A stretch of DNA of 64,000 bases. It comes from JACCTU01 sp963700495. Its GTDB lineage: Bacteria > Actinomycetota > Thermoleophilia > Gaiellales > Gaiellaceae. How positions within the stretch are numbered: the first letter of the stretch is position 1; each line of letters starts with the position of its first letter. Positions 43,545 through 51,103 of this stretch are shown in pieces. Both the position numbers and the translations under genes were made by a program. Where the stretch lies: assembly GCA_963700495.1 (NCBI GenBank), contig CAVOXT010000004.1:186001-250000 (forward strand), written 5' to 3'. The notes under the pieces were generated by a model. It was not told the DNA's origin and did not search any database. It worked only from the letters and a program-made list of their open reading frames with translations.

Positions 43545-44914
43545 CGATGCTTCGGATCGACCGCGTAGAGCCGCGAGAACCCGTGCAGGAGCAGGCGGCG
43601 ACCATTCCCGGAGACGGGCACGTAGTCACCGTGCGGGAAGCGCAGGAGCACGCGTCCGCTCCTGGCATCCGCGCCGACGATGAGCTTGCGTGTGCCGGCG
43701 TACGCGACGCCGCCGACGACGACCACCGCGCCGGAGATCCGGCCGCCGGTCCGGACCGTCCAGAGCACGCGGCCGCGCGAGGCGGAGACCGCGTACATCC
43801 GGCCGTTGTACGACCCGAAGTAGACGCGACCGCCCCACGCCGCGGGAGACGAGTACACGTACGAGCCCGTGCTCACGCGCCAGAGCGTTCGGCCGCCGGT
43901 CGAGAACGCCGTGAGCGAGCCGCCGGTCGACGAGGGCACGAACAGCCGCGGGCCGGCGACGGCGATCGTCCCGTAGACGCGCCCGTTGACGCCGCCCGTC
44001 CAGCGCGTCCGGCCGTTCCTGACCGCGAGCGCGAGCACGCGACCGCAGTAGTCGCCGACGAAGAGCGTGCGCCCGTTGACCGCGACGCTCGAGGTGATCT
44101 TGCAGTGCCCGCCCGAGCTCCAGCGCAGGCGCCCACGCTCGAGGTCGAGCGCGTACACGCGCCCGGAGTGCGTCCCGAAGTAGTCGACCCCGTAACGCAC
44201 CAGCGGCGACGACTCGATCGCCGACCCGACGTACTTCGACCACAGCACCTTGCCGTTCGAGCGCTTCAGAACCCAGACCCGGCCGCGCATCGTGTGCAGC
44301 ACGAGCTTGTCGCCCCAGATCGCGAGCGATCCGGCCGTCTTCTCACGCAGGTTGCGGCGCCAGGCCACCTTGCCGCTCCGCATCGAGAGGGCCCGCACCG
44401 TGCCGCGGAGGTTCGCGATGTACGCGACGCCCTCGGAGACGACGGCAGGGAACTCGATCAGCGAGCCGAGCCCGCGCGACCACGCGACGCGAAACGGAGG
44501 GCGGACCGCGATGCCGAGCTGCGCCTGGGTCCGCTGCGGCGTCGCGCCGTACATCGTCCACTGAAGCGACCTGCGGTACACGCGGACGACGACACGGGTC
44601 CGCTTCTTGAACGGCGGCCGCGCGAGCTTCGGCAGGTAGCCCGTCGCCGCGATGCGCACCGGCACCGAGCGGCGGCACTTGAGCCGGTGCCAGACCATGC
44701 CCTCGACGTCCGAGGTTTTGACGCGGTCGGCGACGGAGACGGCGGCTCCCTTGACCGGCTTGTGCGTGTCCCCGTCCATCACCGCGATCCGGACGAACGT
44801 CGGCCGGCACTTCGGGGCCTGTCTGACTTTGTGGCTCTGAGCCACTTGCGCGGCCTCGCCGCACGCTGCGGCCGCGGCCGCGAGGGCCGCCAGGAGGACA
44901 ATGCGAGGGATCAC
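43541..44914 (-). CDS. Lipoprotein with regulatory-like N-domain and PQQ-like beta-propeller
   Basis: A 457-residue protein, GTG start at 44914. The signal peptide ends in a lipobox-like AAAAAACG, so it should be lipid-anchored at about Cys19. Residues about 35-105 (TFVRIAVMDGDTHKPVKGAA, VPVRIAATGYLPK) resemble a carboxypeptidase-regulatory or Ig-like domain. The rest is a propeller: GTVRALSMRSGKVAWRR, GRVWVLKRSNGKVLWSK, GRVYALDLERGRLRWSS, GRVLALAVRNGRTRWTG, TGSYVYSSPAAWGGRVYFGS and GRMYAVSASRGRVLWTV. It overlaps the ATP-grasp stop and the other propeller start. The double propeller arrangement next to a sulfotransferase is unusual. Confidence 0.83.
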   Translation of the reverse strand: MIPRIVLLAALAAAAAACGEAAQVAQSHKVRQAPKCRPTFVRIAVMDGDTHKPVKGAAVSVADRVKTSDVEGMVWHRLKCRRSVPVRIAATGYLPKLARPPFKKRTRVVVRVYRRSLQWTMYGATPQRTQAQLGIAVRPPFRVAWSRGLGSLIEFPAVVSEGVAYIANLRGTVRALSMRSGKVAWRRNLREKTAGSLAIWGDKLVLHTMRGRVWVLKRSNGKVLWSKYVGSAIESSPLVRYGVDYFGTHSGRVYALDLERGRLRWSSGGHCKITSSVAVNGRTLFVGDYCGRVLALAVRNGRTRWTGGVNGRVYGTIAVAGPRLFVPSSTGGSLTAFSTGGRTLWRVSTGSYVYSSPAAWGGRVYFGSYNGRMYAVSASRGRVLWTVRTGGRISGAVVVVGGVAYAGTRKLIVGADARSGRVLLRFPHGDYVPVSGNGRRLLLHGFSRLYAVDPKHR

Positions 44915-45906
44915 GCCTCGCTCGGTTCCGAGACTCCGTCGAACGGCACGAGGGTACCGTCGGCGTCGGCGAGGAGGGTCAGGCCCGAGAAGAAGCGGGT
45001 CATCACGACGCCCTCGCGGAACTCGCCGAGCCGCGGCTCCGGCCGCTCGCCCCGCGCGAGCGCCAGCGCGAGCTCCGGGTAGCGGCTGCCGGCCGCGGTC
45101 GGGAGCGGGAAACCTCCGCCGAAGCGCGGGTTGATGTCGGTCACGTAGTGCGTCCCGTCGCTCTCGCGGAAGCACTGCACGTTCGCGGGGCCGACGAGCC
45201 CGAGCGTCTCGGCGACGCGCCTGCCGAACTCGATCAGGCTCCAGTCTTTGATCGTCTGGCCCTTGATCGACTCGCCGCCCTTCGACTCGATCATCGTGCG
45301 CGGGATCGCGTTCAGGCAGCGCCCGTCCCAGTCGCAGAAGACGTCGATCGAGAACTCCTCGCCGTGGCAGACCTGCTGCACGCACGACTCGACCGGCGTG
45401 TAGCGCAGGAAGAACTCGAGCTCGCTCGCGTTCTCGGCGCGGTAGATGTGGCGGGAGCCGAAGCCGTGGCGCGCCTTGACGAGCACGGGGAAGCGGAGCT
45501 CGCCGGGGATCTCGGTCGGCAGCCAGGTCGGCGGCGAGGGCAGCCCGCGCTCCTCGAGCAGTCCGTGCGCGAGGTACTTGTCGCCGAGCCGCTCGACGGT
45601 CTCCGCCTCCGGGAGCAGCACGAGCGCGTGCAGCTGGTCGCGCGCGCGGGCGAGGGTCAACTGGTCGAGATCGGTCAGCGGCATGATCAGCTTGACGTCG
45701 TGACGCTCGACGAGCGCTCGTAGCGCGGGCACGTAGGCCGGGTCGTCGACGCGGGGGACGAGCTCGAAGGCGTCGGCGAGGTACGGCGCAGGCGCGAGCC
45801 GGTTCGCGTCGGCGGCGATCGTCGTCGCGCCGGCGGCCCGGAACGCGCCGACGATGTCGACCCGCTGGCCTGTACAGGTGAAGAGGACCGCCGTCACGGC
45901 GGCCAC
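44911..45906 (-). CDS. ATP-grasp ligase, CarB-like
   Basis: A 331-residue ATP-grasp protein. The N-domain starts VLFTCTGQRVDIVGAF, and the ATP-binding region includes FPVLVKARHGFGSRHIYR, VQQVCHGEEFSIDVF and the metal-binding YVTDINPRFGGGFPL. ATP-grasp ligases join a carboxylate to an amine or thiol through an acyl phosphate, so this could put an amino acid or similar group on a uronic or amino sugar. The substrate is not apparent. The start is GTG 45906, or GTG 45897. It is the first gene of the minus run 37743-45906, 26 bases from the divergent FkbM gene. Confidence 0.8.
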   Translation of the reverse strand: MAAVTAVLFTCTGQRVDIVGAFRAAGATTIAADANRLAPAPYLADAFELVPRVDDPAYVPALRALVERHDVKLIMPLTDLDQLTLARARDQLHALVLLPEAETVERLGDKYLAHGLLEERGLPSPPTWLPTEIPGELRFPVLVKARHGFGSRHIYRAENASELEFFLRYTPVESCVQQVCHGEEFSIDVFCDWDGRCLNAIPRTMIESKGGESIKGQTIKDWSLIEFGRRVAETLGLVGPANVQCFRESDGTHYVTDINPRFGGGFPLPTAAGSRYPELALALARGERPEPRLGEFREGVVMTRFFSGLTLLADADGTLVPFDGVSEPSEA

Positions 45907-45932
45907 AGGCTAGCCGCGGCTATCTTCGCGCG

Positions 45933-46712
45933 GTGCTCGAGCAGACGGTCTACCCGCTCTTCCGGCGCGTCGATTTCCGGGGCAAGGGGCGGCTTCGCCG
46001 CGTCCTGCCGGTGCGATCGTCAGGAGTCGCCGAGGCGTCGTTCCCGGGCGGCGTGCGCCTCCGGCTCGACCTGCGCGAGTCGCTTCAGCGCGATTTCCTC
46101 TTCGGGCTCTACGACCGGCGCGAGCTCGAGCTCGTGCGCGAGCATCTAGGTGACGGCGACTTCGTCGACGTCGGCGCGCACGTCGGCCTCTATACGACCA
46201 CGGCTGCGCGCTCGACCTCCGGCCGCGTGCTCGCGTTCGAGCCGAACCCGCTCGCACGCGCCCAGCTCGCGGCGAACCTCGAGCTGAACGGCTGCCGCAA
46301 CGTGCTCGTCGTGCCCAAAGCGGTCGCAGGCGCTCCGGGGCGCGCGCTCCTGCACGTTCCGGCCACGCCCGATCCGTCCTTCTCGAGCCTGGCGGCCGGC
46401 CGCTTCGCGGAGGGAGATCCGGTCGCCGTCGAGGTGACGACCGTCGACGCCGAGGTCGAGGCGGCCGGGCTGCAGCCAACCGTCGTCAAGGTCGACGTCG
46501 AGGGCGGCGAGCTCGGCGTCGTCGAGGGCATGGAGCGGACGCTCGCGGCGCACCGGCCGGTGCTGCTCGTCGAGGTGAGCGACGAGAGCGCGCGGGAGCT
46601 GGCGCGCAGGCTCCCGGGCTACTCGGGGTTCCGCGTCGGCAGAGGGCTCGAGCCGCTCGAGTCGGGCCGTGGGCTCTTCAATGCGCTGTTCGTGCCCCAG
46701 CCGCCGGTCTGA
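45933..46712 (+). CDS. FkbM-family methyltransferase
   Basis: A 259-residue SAM methyltransferase starting with GTG. FVDVGAHVGLYTTTAAR is motif I of the FkbM family, VLAFEPNPLARAQLAANL gives the acidic partner, and VVKVDVEGGELGVVEGM the family-specific motif. FkbM enzymes O-methylate sugars or polyketide carbons, and are frequent in glycan clusters. The gene is alone on the plus strand, and its last 94 bases overlap the 3' end of the opposite sugar-transferase gene, the longest convergent overlap in the window. Confidence 0.85.
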   Translation: MLEQTVYPLFRRVDFRGKGRLRRVLPVRSSGVAEASFPGGVRLRLDLRESLQRDFLFGLYDRRELELVREHLGDGDFVDVGAHVGLYTTTAARSTSGRVLAFEPNPLARAQLAANLELNGCRNVLVVPKAVAGAPGRALLHVPATPDPSFSSLAAGRFAEGDPVAVEVTTVDAEVEAAGLQPTVVKVDVEGGELGVVEGMERTLAAHRPVLLVEVSDESARELARRLPGYSGFRVGRGLEPLESGRGLFNALFVPQPPV

Positions 46713-47269
46713 CCCTTGTAGGTGCCGCGGACGAGCGCGAGCGGGGTCTTCACGAGGATCGCCAGGTCGAGCCGGGCGGAGCGGTGTTCGACGTACCAGA
46801 CGTCAAGCTCGATCCGCTCGTCCCAGGGGAGCGACGCGCGCCCGTGCACCTGCGCCCACCCGGTGATGCCGGGCTTCACGTCGAGCCGCCGACGCTGGCG
46901 CGGCGTGTACTGCTCGACCTGGTAGCGAAGCGTGGGCCGCGGCCCGACGAGGCTCATCTCGCCGCGGACGACGTTCCAGAGCTGCGGCAGCTCGTCGATC
47001 GACAGCCGGCGGAGCACTCTGCCGACACGCGTGATGCGCGGGTCACCGCGATCGACCGCATATCCCGCACCCTTGTGCTCTGCGCCGACGACCATCGTGC
47101 GGAGCTTGAGCAGCTCGAACTCCTCGCCGTCCTGGCCGACACGGCGCTGGCGGAAGAGCACCGGGCCGCGATCCTCGAGCTTGATCCCGAGCGCGGCCAG
47201 GGCGAGCGCGGGCGACGCGACGATCAGCCCGAGCCCGGCGCCGACGACGTCCCTGATCCGGCTACCCAC
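46619..47269 (-). CDS. Short-form polyprenyl sugar-phosphate transferase
   Basis: A 216-residue initiating transferase from GTG 47269. One N-terminal re-entrant helix (VVGAGLGLIVASPALALAAL) is followed by KLEDRGPVLFRQRRVGQDG, KLRTMVVGAEHKG, LRRLSIDELPQLWNVVRG, MSLVGPRPTLRYQVEQ and PGITGWAQVHGRAS. This is the PglC/WcaJ core without the extra N-terminal helices of the long enzyme at 11496-13001. The final 25 or so residues (TGGWGTNSALKSPRPDSSG) extend past the usual end and lie antisense to the FkbM gene; a lost stop codon or base error there is possible. It overlaps the upstream methyltransferase stop by eight bases. Confidence 0.85.
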   Translation of the reverse strand: MGSRIRDVVGAGLGLIVASPALALAALGIKLEDRGPVLFRQRRVGQDGEEFELLKLRTMVVGAEHKGAGYAVDRGDPRITRVGRVLRRLSIDELPQLWNVVRGEMSLVGPRPTLRYQVEQYTPRQRRRLDVKPGITGWAQVHGRASLPWDERIELDVWYVEHRSARLDLAILVKTPLALVRGTYKGQTGGWGTNSALKSPRPDSSGSSPLPTRNPE

Positions 47270-48173
47270 GGCGCGACCGAGCGTAGACGCTGTCGGCGAC
47301 GTACGTGAGCGGCGGGACGACGTCGGCGACGCGGCGCAGCGTCTCCGACATTCGGACGACGGCCCGATATCGCCCGGGGAGCAGTTCGAGGTCGGTCGGC
47401 TGCGGGTTGAGCGTGAAGAACCCGTCGACCGACAGTCGCGTCGGTCCCACGCGTCCGTCGAGCTCGCGCCGAAGCTCGCGCGGGCCCCAGTAGCGGATGT
47501 CGAACAGCGTGCGCGGCTCGCGGAAGCGCCGCTCGCGCGCCTGGTTCCAGAGGCTCTTCGCGCCGTACAGGTTCGCCATCTGCACGAGCGACTCGCCGCC
47601 GGGCTTGAGCACGCGTCCGACCTCGTCGAACGCCGCGAGCGCGTCGCGTTTCGAGAAGTGCTGGAAGACGCTGTAGGAGAAGACGACGTCGAAGCTCGCG
47701 TCAGGGAACGGCAGCCGGCGCGCGTCGCCGACGACGTAGTCCGCCTCGACGCCGAGCTGCTCCGCAACCCGGCGCGCGGCCTGGATCCCCTTCAGCGACG
47801 GATCGAGGCCGGTCGGGACGTAGCCGCGCCGGGCTGCCGCGACGCACCAGCGCCCCCAGTTGCAGCCGACCTCGAGGAACGTCCGTCGGCCGCCCGGCGG
47901 CAGGCGCAGCTCGGGGATCGGGTAGTCGGGCAGCTCGGCGATCAGGTGCTCGTAGAGCCGCCCGCACGTCGCCCCGATCACCTCCTGCACGAAAGGGTCG
48001 ATCCCCTCCTGCACCGGCGGCGGCAGCTGCTCGACCCTCCCGCACGCGGCGTGGGTCGGGGTCTCCTCGTCGACGAGCAGCACGGGGATCCCGTCGACGA
48101 CCGGGTATTCGTGGCCCTGCTCGCAGACGCCGTCGCGCAGCGACGTGCGATCGCGCGGGCAGACGAACTCCAC
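47262..48173 (-). CDS. Methyltransferase with N-terminal Trm112-like domain (twin 1)
   Basis: A 303-residue protein, GTG start at 48173. Residues 1-33 (CPRDRTSL, CEQGHEYPVVDGIPVLL) match the short Trm112/zinc-ribbon-like domain often fused to surface-glycan methyltransferases, but each CxxC is reduced to one cysteine (Cys5, Cys17). The methyltransferase core has FLEVGCNWGRWC, GLDPSLKGIQAARR, FDVVFSYSVFQHFSK and VLKPGGESLVQM. The tail contains VDGFFTLNPQPTDLELLP, nearly repeated in the upstream gene. The two are tandem paralogues that overlap by one base. The substrate is probably a lipid-linked sugar, unproven. Confidence 0.8.
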   Translation of the reverse strand: MEFVCPRDRTSLRDGVCEQGHEYPVVDGIPVLLVDEETPTHAACGRVEQLPPPVQEGIDPFVQEVIGATCGRLYEHLIAELPDYPIPELRLPPGGRRTFLEVGCNWGRWCVAAARRGYVPTGLDPSLKGIQAARRVAEQLGVEADYVVGDARRLPFPDASFDVVFSYSVFQHFSKRDALAAFDEVGRVLKPGGESLVQMANLYGAKSLWNQARERRFREPRTLFDIRYWGPRELRRELDGRVGPTRLSVDGFFTLNPQPTDLELLPGRYRAVVRMSETLRRVADVVPPLTYVADSVYARSRRG

Positions 48174-49132
48174 TACCGGGGGACGGAGCGAACGTTCACG
48201 CTGTCCGCGAACGACGTCGGCGCGTGCGCGCGCTTGAGCGCCTCCGAGACCCGCACGACCGCGCGAAAGCGCCGCGGCAGCAGGTCGAGGTCGCGCTTCT
48301 GCGGGTTCAGCGTGAAGAAGCCGTCCGTCTTCAGCTCGGTCGGGCCGATCCGCCCGAAGACGCGCTTCAGCTCCGACGGCTTCCAGTAGCGCACCTCGAA
48401 GCGCTCGCCCTCGCGGAAGCCTCGCTGCGCGAGGCGCACGGCGTTGAGCGCGCCGAGCGCGTTCGGCATCTGCACCCAGGAGTAGCCGGCGGGTTTGACG
48501 ACCCGGCGGATCTCGTCCACCGAGACGGCGACGTCCGTTTTCGAGAAGTGCTGGAGCACGCCGTACGAGAAGACGACGTCGAACGTCTCGTTCGCGAACG
48601 GCAGCCTGCGCCCGTCGGCGACGACGTAGCGCGCGTCGATTCCGAGCTGTCGCGCGATGCGGCGGGCCGCGACGATCGCTTCGAATGACGGGTCGATCCC
48701 GATCGCGCTGTATCCGCGTTTCGCGGCGGCGATCGTCCACCGCCCCCAGTTGCAGCCGATGTCGAGCAGCAGGTCGCCGCTCCCGTGCTGAAGCGGGAAG
48801 TCGGGAATCGGGTAACGCGACAGCCCGGCCGAGAGGTGCTTGTAGAGGTTCCCGTGCGTGCCGAGGATCAGCTCTGCGACGTACGGGTCCACTGCGTCGC
48901 CCTCGACCGGAGGCGGCTCGGCCGCGCGCACGCGCTCGATGTCTTCAGGCGTCGACCAGTAGCTCGGCTGGGTCGGCGAGATCTCGTCGTCGACGACCAT
49001 GACCGGGATTCCGTCCACGTACGGGTACTCGTGTCCCTGCTCGCAGACGAGCGTCTCGCCGCTCGGCTCCAGGCGCGAGCGGTCGCGCGGGCACGCGAGC
49101 TCCTGCCAGACGTCGACCGCGGTCCCCGTCAC
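48173..49132 (-). CDS. Methyltransferase with N-terminal Trm112-like domain (twin 2)
   Basis: A 319-residue paralogue of the gene at 47262-48173, GTG start at 49132. LACPRDRSRLEPSGETLVCE and HEYPYVDGIPVMVVD form the N-domain with Cys14 and Cys30 only. The core has LLDIGCNWGRWTIAA, GIDPSFEAIVAARRI, FDVVFSYGVLQHFSK and VVKPAGYSWVQM, and the tail TDGFFTLNPQKRDLDLLP. The shared DGFFTLNPQ element is not part of the standard methyltransferase fold and may mark substrate binding. Coupled by overlaps to the twin and to the GT2 gene upstream. Confidence 0.8.
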   Translation of the reverse strand: MTGTAVDVWQELACPRDRSRLEPSGETLVCEQGHEYPYVDGIPVMVVDDEISPTQPSYWSTPEDIERVRAAEPPPVEGDAVDPYVAELILGTHGNLYKHLSAGLSRYPIPDFPLQHGSGDLLLDIGCNWGRWTIAAAKRGYSAIGIDPSFEAIVAARRIARQLGIDARYVVADGRRLPFANETFDVVFSYGVLQHFSKTDVAVSVDEIRRVVKPAGYSWVQMPNALGALNAVRLAQRGFREGERFEVRYWKPSELKRVFGRIGPTELKTDGFFTLNPQKRDLDLLPRRFRAVVRVSEALKRAHAPTSFADSVNVRSVPR

Positions 49133-50235
49133 CGCGTTCCCTCTGCCTTCTCCCACACCGCCGGCACGCCGGAGCGAAGATAGCCACCGAGCGCCTCGAC
49201 CGTCGCCCAGGTGACGAGCACGTAGTAGCGCGGCAGGCCGGGTCTGAGCGCGGCGAGCGCGAGGAACGCGAGCTGGCCGGCCAAGACCGCCCGGTAGAGG
49301 GCGCCCTCGCCGAGGAGCGCGGCGTTCGCGCCGAGCGCGACGAGGTGCAGCAGCCCCGAGGCGTAGCGCAGGTGGCGGTGCGAGACGATCTCCGCGAGGT
49401 AGACCGGGTCGAGTCCGCGGAGCATCCGGCCTTCGAGCACGATCGCCCAGCAGTGCTCGAACATGCGCACCTTGCGGCGGTACTCGTCCTCGATGTCGGG
49501 CGTCGGCTTCTCGAAGGCGACGGCCTCGGGCTCGTAGACCGCGCGGCGGCCCCGCTGCACCATCAGGTACGGAAACGCGAGGTCGTGGCCGAAGCGCGGG
49601 TCGACCTCGACGTAGTCGGAGCGGCGCACTGCGTAGATCGAGCCGTTGCCGCCGGTGACCGAGTGCAGCGCGGACTCGGCCTCGCGCACGCCGAGCTCGT
49701 AGCGCCAGTACGCCCCCTCGCGGTTCGTCCCCTCGGCCTCGTCGAGCCGGAGCTGGCCGCAGACGTAGGCCACGTCGCCGTCGGCGAAGTTCCGCACGAG
49801 CCGACGCAGCGCGAGTGCCGCCCAGGTCGCGTTCGCGTCCGAGAACGCGACGACGTCGCCGCTCGTCTCGCGCACGGCGCGGTCCTGCGCGGCGACCTTG
49901 CCGCCGCGAGGGCACGGGAGCAGCCGCACGCGCGGGTCCTGCCCGGCGACGCGCGCGACGATCTCGTCGGTCGAGTCGGTCGACGCGTCGGATGCGACGA
50001 CGACCTCGAGCTTGTCGGGCGGGTAGTCGAGCCCGAGCAGGTTCTCGAGCCGCCGCTCGATCACGTCCTCCTCGTCGTGCGCCGCGACGATGACCGAGAC
50101 GCTCGGCAGGTCGGCGCCCTTGCGCACCGGCCGGGGCCAGAGCCGCGCCGCGACGGACGCGGCGACCGGGTAGCCGACGTGGGTCCAGGCGAGCGCGCCG
50201 AGCGAGCCCCAGAAGAGCGTCTTGAGCAGCGTCAC
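49129..50235 (-). CDS. Membrane GT2 glycosyltransferase
   Basis: A 368-residue protein from GTG 50235. One N-terminal helix (LLKTLFWGSLGALAWTHVGY), then a GT-A domain with VSVIVAAHDEEDVIERRL, VVVASDASTDST, VVAFSDANATW and VTGGNGSIYAVRR, and at least two C-terminal helices (SGLLHLVALGANAALLG, LAGQLAFLALAALRPGL). The open frame runs up to 50364, but upstream of 50235 it crosses a palindromic repeat and lacks domain character, so I start at 50235. The layout resembles hyaluronan-synthase- or chitin-synthase-like GT2 enzymes without a full pore. The sugar is unknown. Confidence 0.82.
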   Translation of the reverse strand: MTLLKTLFWGSLGALAWTHVGYPVAASVAARLWPRPVRKGADLPSVSVIVAAHDEEDVIERRLENLLGLDYPPDKLEVVVASDASTDSTDEIVARVAGQDPRVRLLPCPRGGKVAAQDRAVRETSGDVVAFSDANATWAALALRRLVRNFADGDVAYVCGQLRLDEAEGTNREGAYWRYELGVREAESALHSVTGGNGSIYAVRRSDYVEVDPRFGHDLAFPYLMVQRGRRAVYEPEAVAFEKPTPDIEDEYRRKVRMFEHCWAIVLEGRMLRGLDPVYLAEIVSHRHLRYASGLLHLVALGANAALLGEGALYRAVLAGQLAFLALAALRPGLPRYYVLVTWATVEALGGYLRSGVPAVWEKAEGTR

Positions 50236-50268
50236 CGCGGCGATGCTAGTCGGGCCGCTTCCCGACCT

Positions 50269-50297
50269 GTCCGGTGCCAGGCACCGGTCAGGTCCCG
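50269..50297. repeat. GGTGCCAGGCACC palindromic repeat, copy 1
   Basis: A 29-base element (50269-50297) around the perfect palindrome CCGGTGCCAGGCACCGG (50271-50287). Outer bases extend the arms to 15 with one mismatch (50264-50294). It lies upstream of the GT2 start. A near-identical copy 80 bases downstream differs only at the central base. REP-like or regulatory. Confidence 0.75.
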
Positions 50298-50348
50298 AAC
50301 CGACGGCTCGGCGAGCGCAGGTGCAGGCATTTCGCCCCGGCCGGACAC

Positions 50349-50377
50349 GTCCGGTGCCTGGCACCGGTCAGGTCCCG
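50349..50377. repeat. GGTGCCTGGCACC palindromic repeat, copy 2
   Basis: Same 29-base element as at 50269-50297 with T at the centre (palindrome 50351-50367). It reaches into the 3' end of the formyltransferase gene and supplies its last codons and stop (50368-50370 on the minus strand), so the element arrived at, or co-evolved with, the gene end. Confidence 0.75.
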
Positions 50378-51103
50378 GTTGGACTTGGCTGTTCGGGGCT
50401 GCGGAGCCGCCGCCTGACGGCCCGGTAGTCGCTCAGTCTCGGCGTTGTGCGGAGCGGGCCGGCTCCTTGTTGCGGGGTGCCTTCGAAACTCGCCTCGTCG
50501 AGTACCCGCTCCAGCGCGTCCAGGCTCGCCTCGTGCAGGTCGAGGGATCGTCGCCGCCAGGGTGTCCGGGAGGGTTGCGCGGCGCTCGATCGGAACCTCG
50601 CCCGCCGCGAGCACCGGGCCTGTGTCGATCCCGGCGTCGATGCGGTGGATCGTGAAGCCGACCGTATCGCGCCCGTCGAGGAGCTCCCAGAAGACGGGCG
50701 GCCCGCCGCGGTAGTCCGGCACCGCGCCGTGGTGGACGTTGATCGTGCCCTGCGCGGGGAGCGCAAACGTCTCCTCCCGGATGATCGCGTTGTCGAGGGA
50801 GAGCGCCACGGTCGCGCCGAGACGGCGGAGCGCGGCGCGCGCCTCCTCCCCGTTCAGCGTCGGCACCCGGACGATCTCCGTCGCGACCTCTTCGAGCCGC
50901 GGCCCCTCGCCCGCGCGTGCGTAGGCACGGCGCAGCGCAAGGCCGACGGGCGCGGCCGTCACACCCACCCGGCGAAGCTTCCGCAACCGGCGGCGCAGGT
51001 CATGCCCGCCGACCGCCTCGTCCAGGATCACGGGGCCGGGACGCCGAGCGAGGAACCGCGACGCGATCCCGCGGGGGTTGCGGGTGAGCACGACGACGCT
51101 CAC
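50368..51103 (-). CDS. Formyltransferase-family enzyme (one frameshift)
   Basis: A 244-residue protein after removing one extra base near 50550; the span is 3n+1. LTRNPRGIASRF starts it; the catalytic core reads QGTINVHHGAVPDYRGGPPV (Asn and His of the formyltransferase triad) and FTIHRIDAGIDTGPVLAAGE (the Asp). After the break ILDLHEASLDALERVLDEAS continues the fold. Sugar N-formyltransferases use N10-formyl-tetrahydrofolate to formylate amino sugars such as dTDP-4-amino-4,6-dideoxyglucose, which fits the WecE-like aminotransferase at 53690. Methionyl-tRNA formyltransferase is less likely given the context and short length. GTG start at 51103. Confidence 0.76.

Noticed and set aside
42306..44914. 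Quinoprotein dehydrogenases or BamB outer-membrane assembly factor
   Set aside because: The blades lack a quinoprotein active site, and an actinobacterium of this type would not be expected to have the BAM complex.
50236..50364. N-terminal extension of the GT2 gene up to 50364
   Set aside because: The extra residues come from the palindromic repeats and spacer, have no domain character, and precede the natural GTG start at 50235.
50264..50377. Insertion-sequence ends or a CRISPR array
   Set aside because: Only two units, each itself palindromic, with no transposase, no target duplication and no regular spacers.
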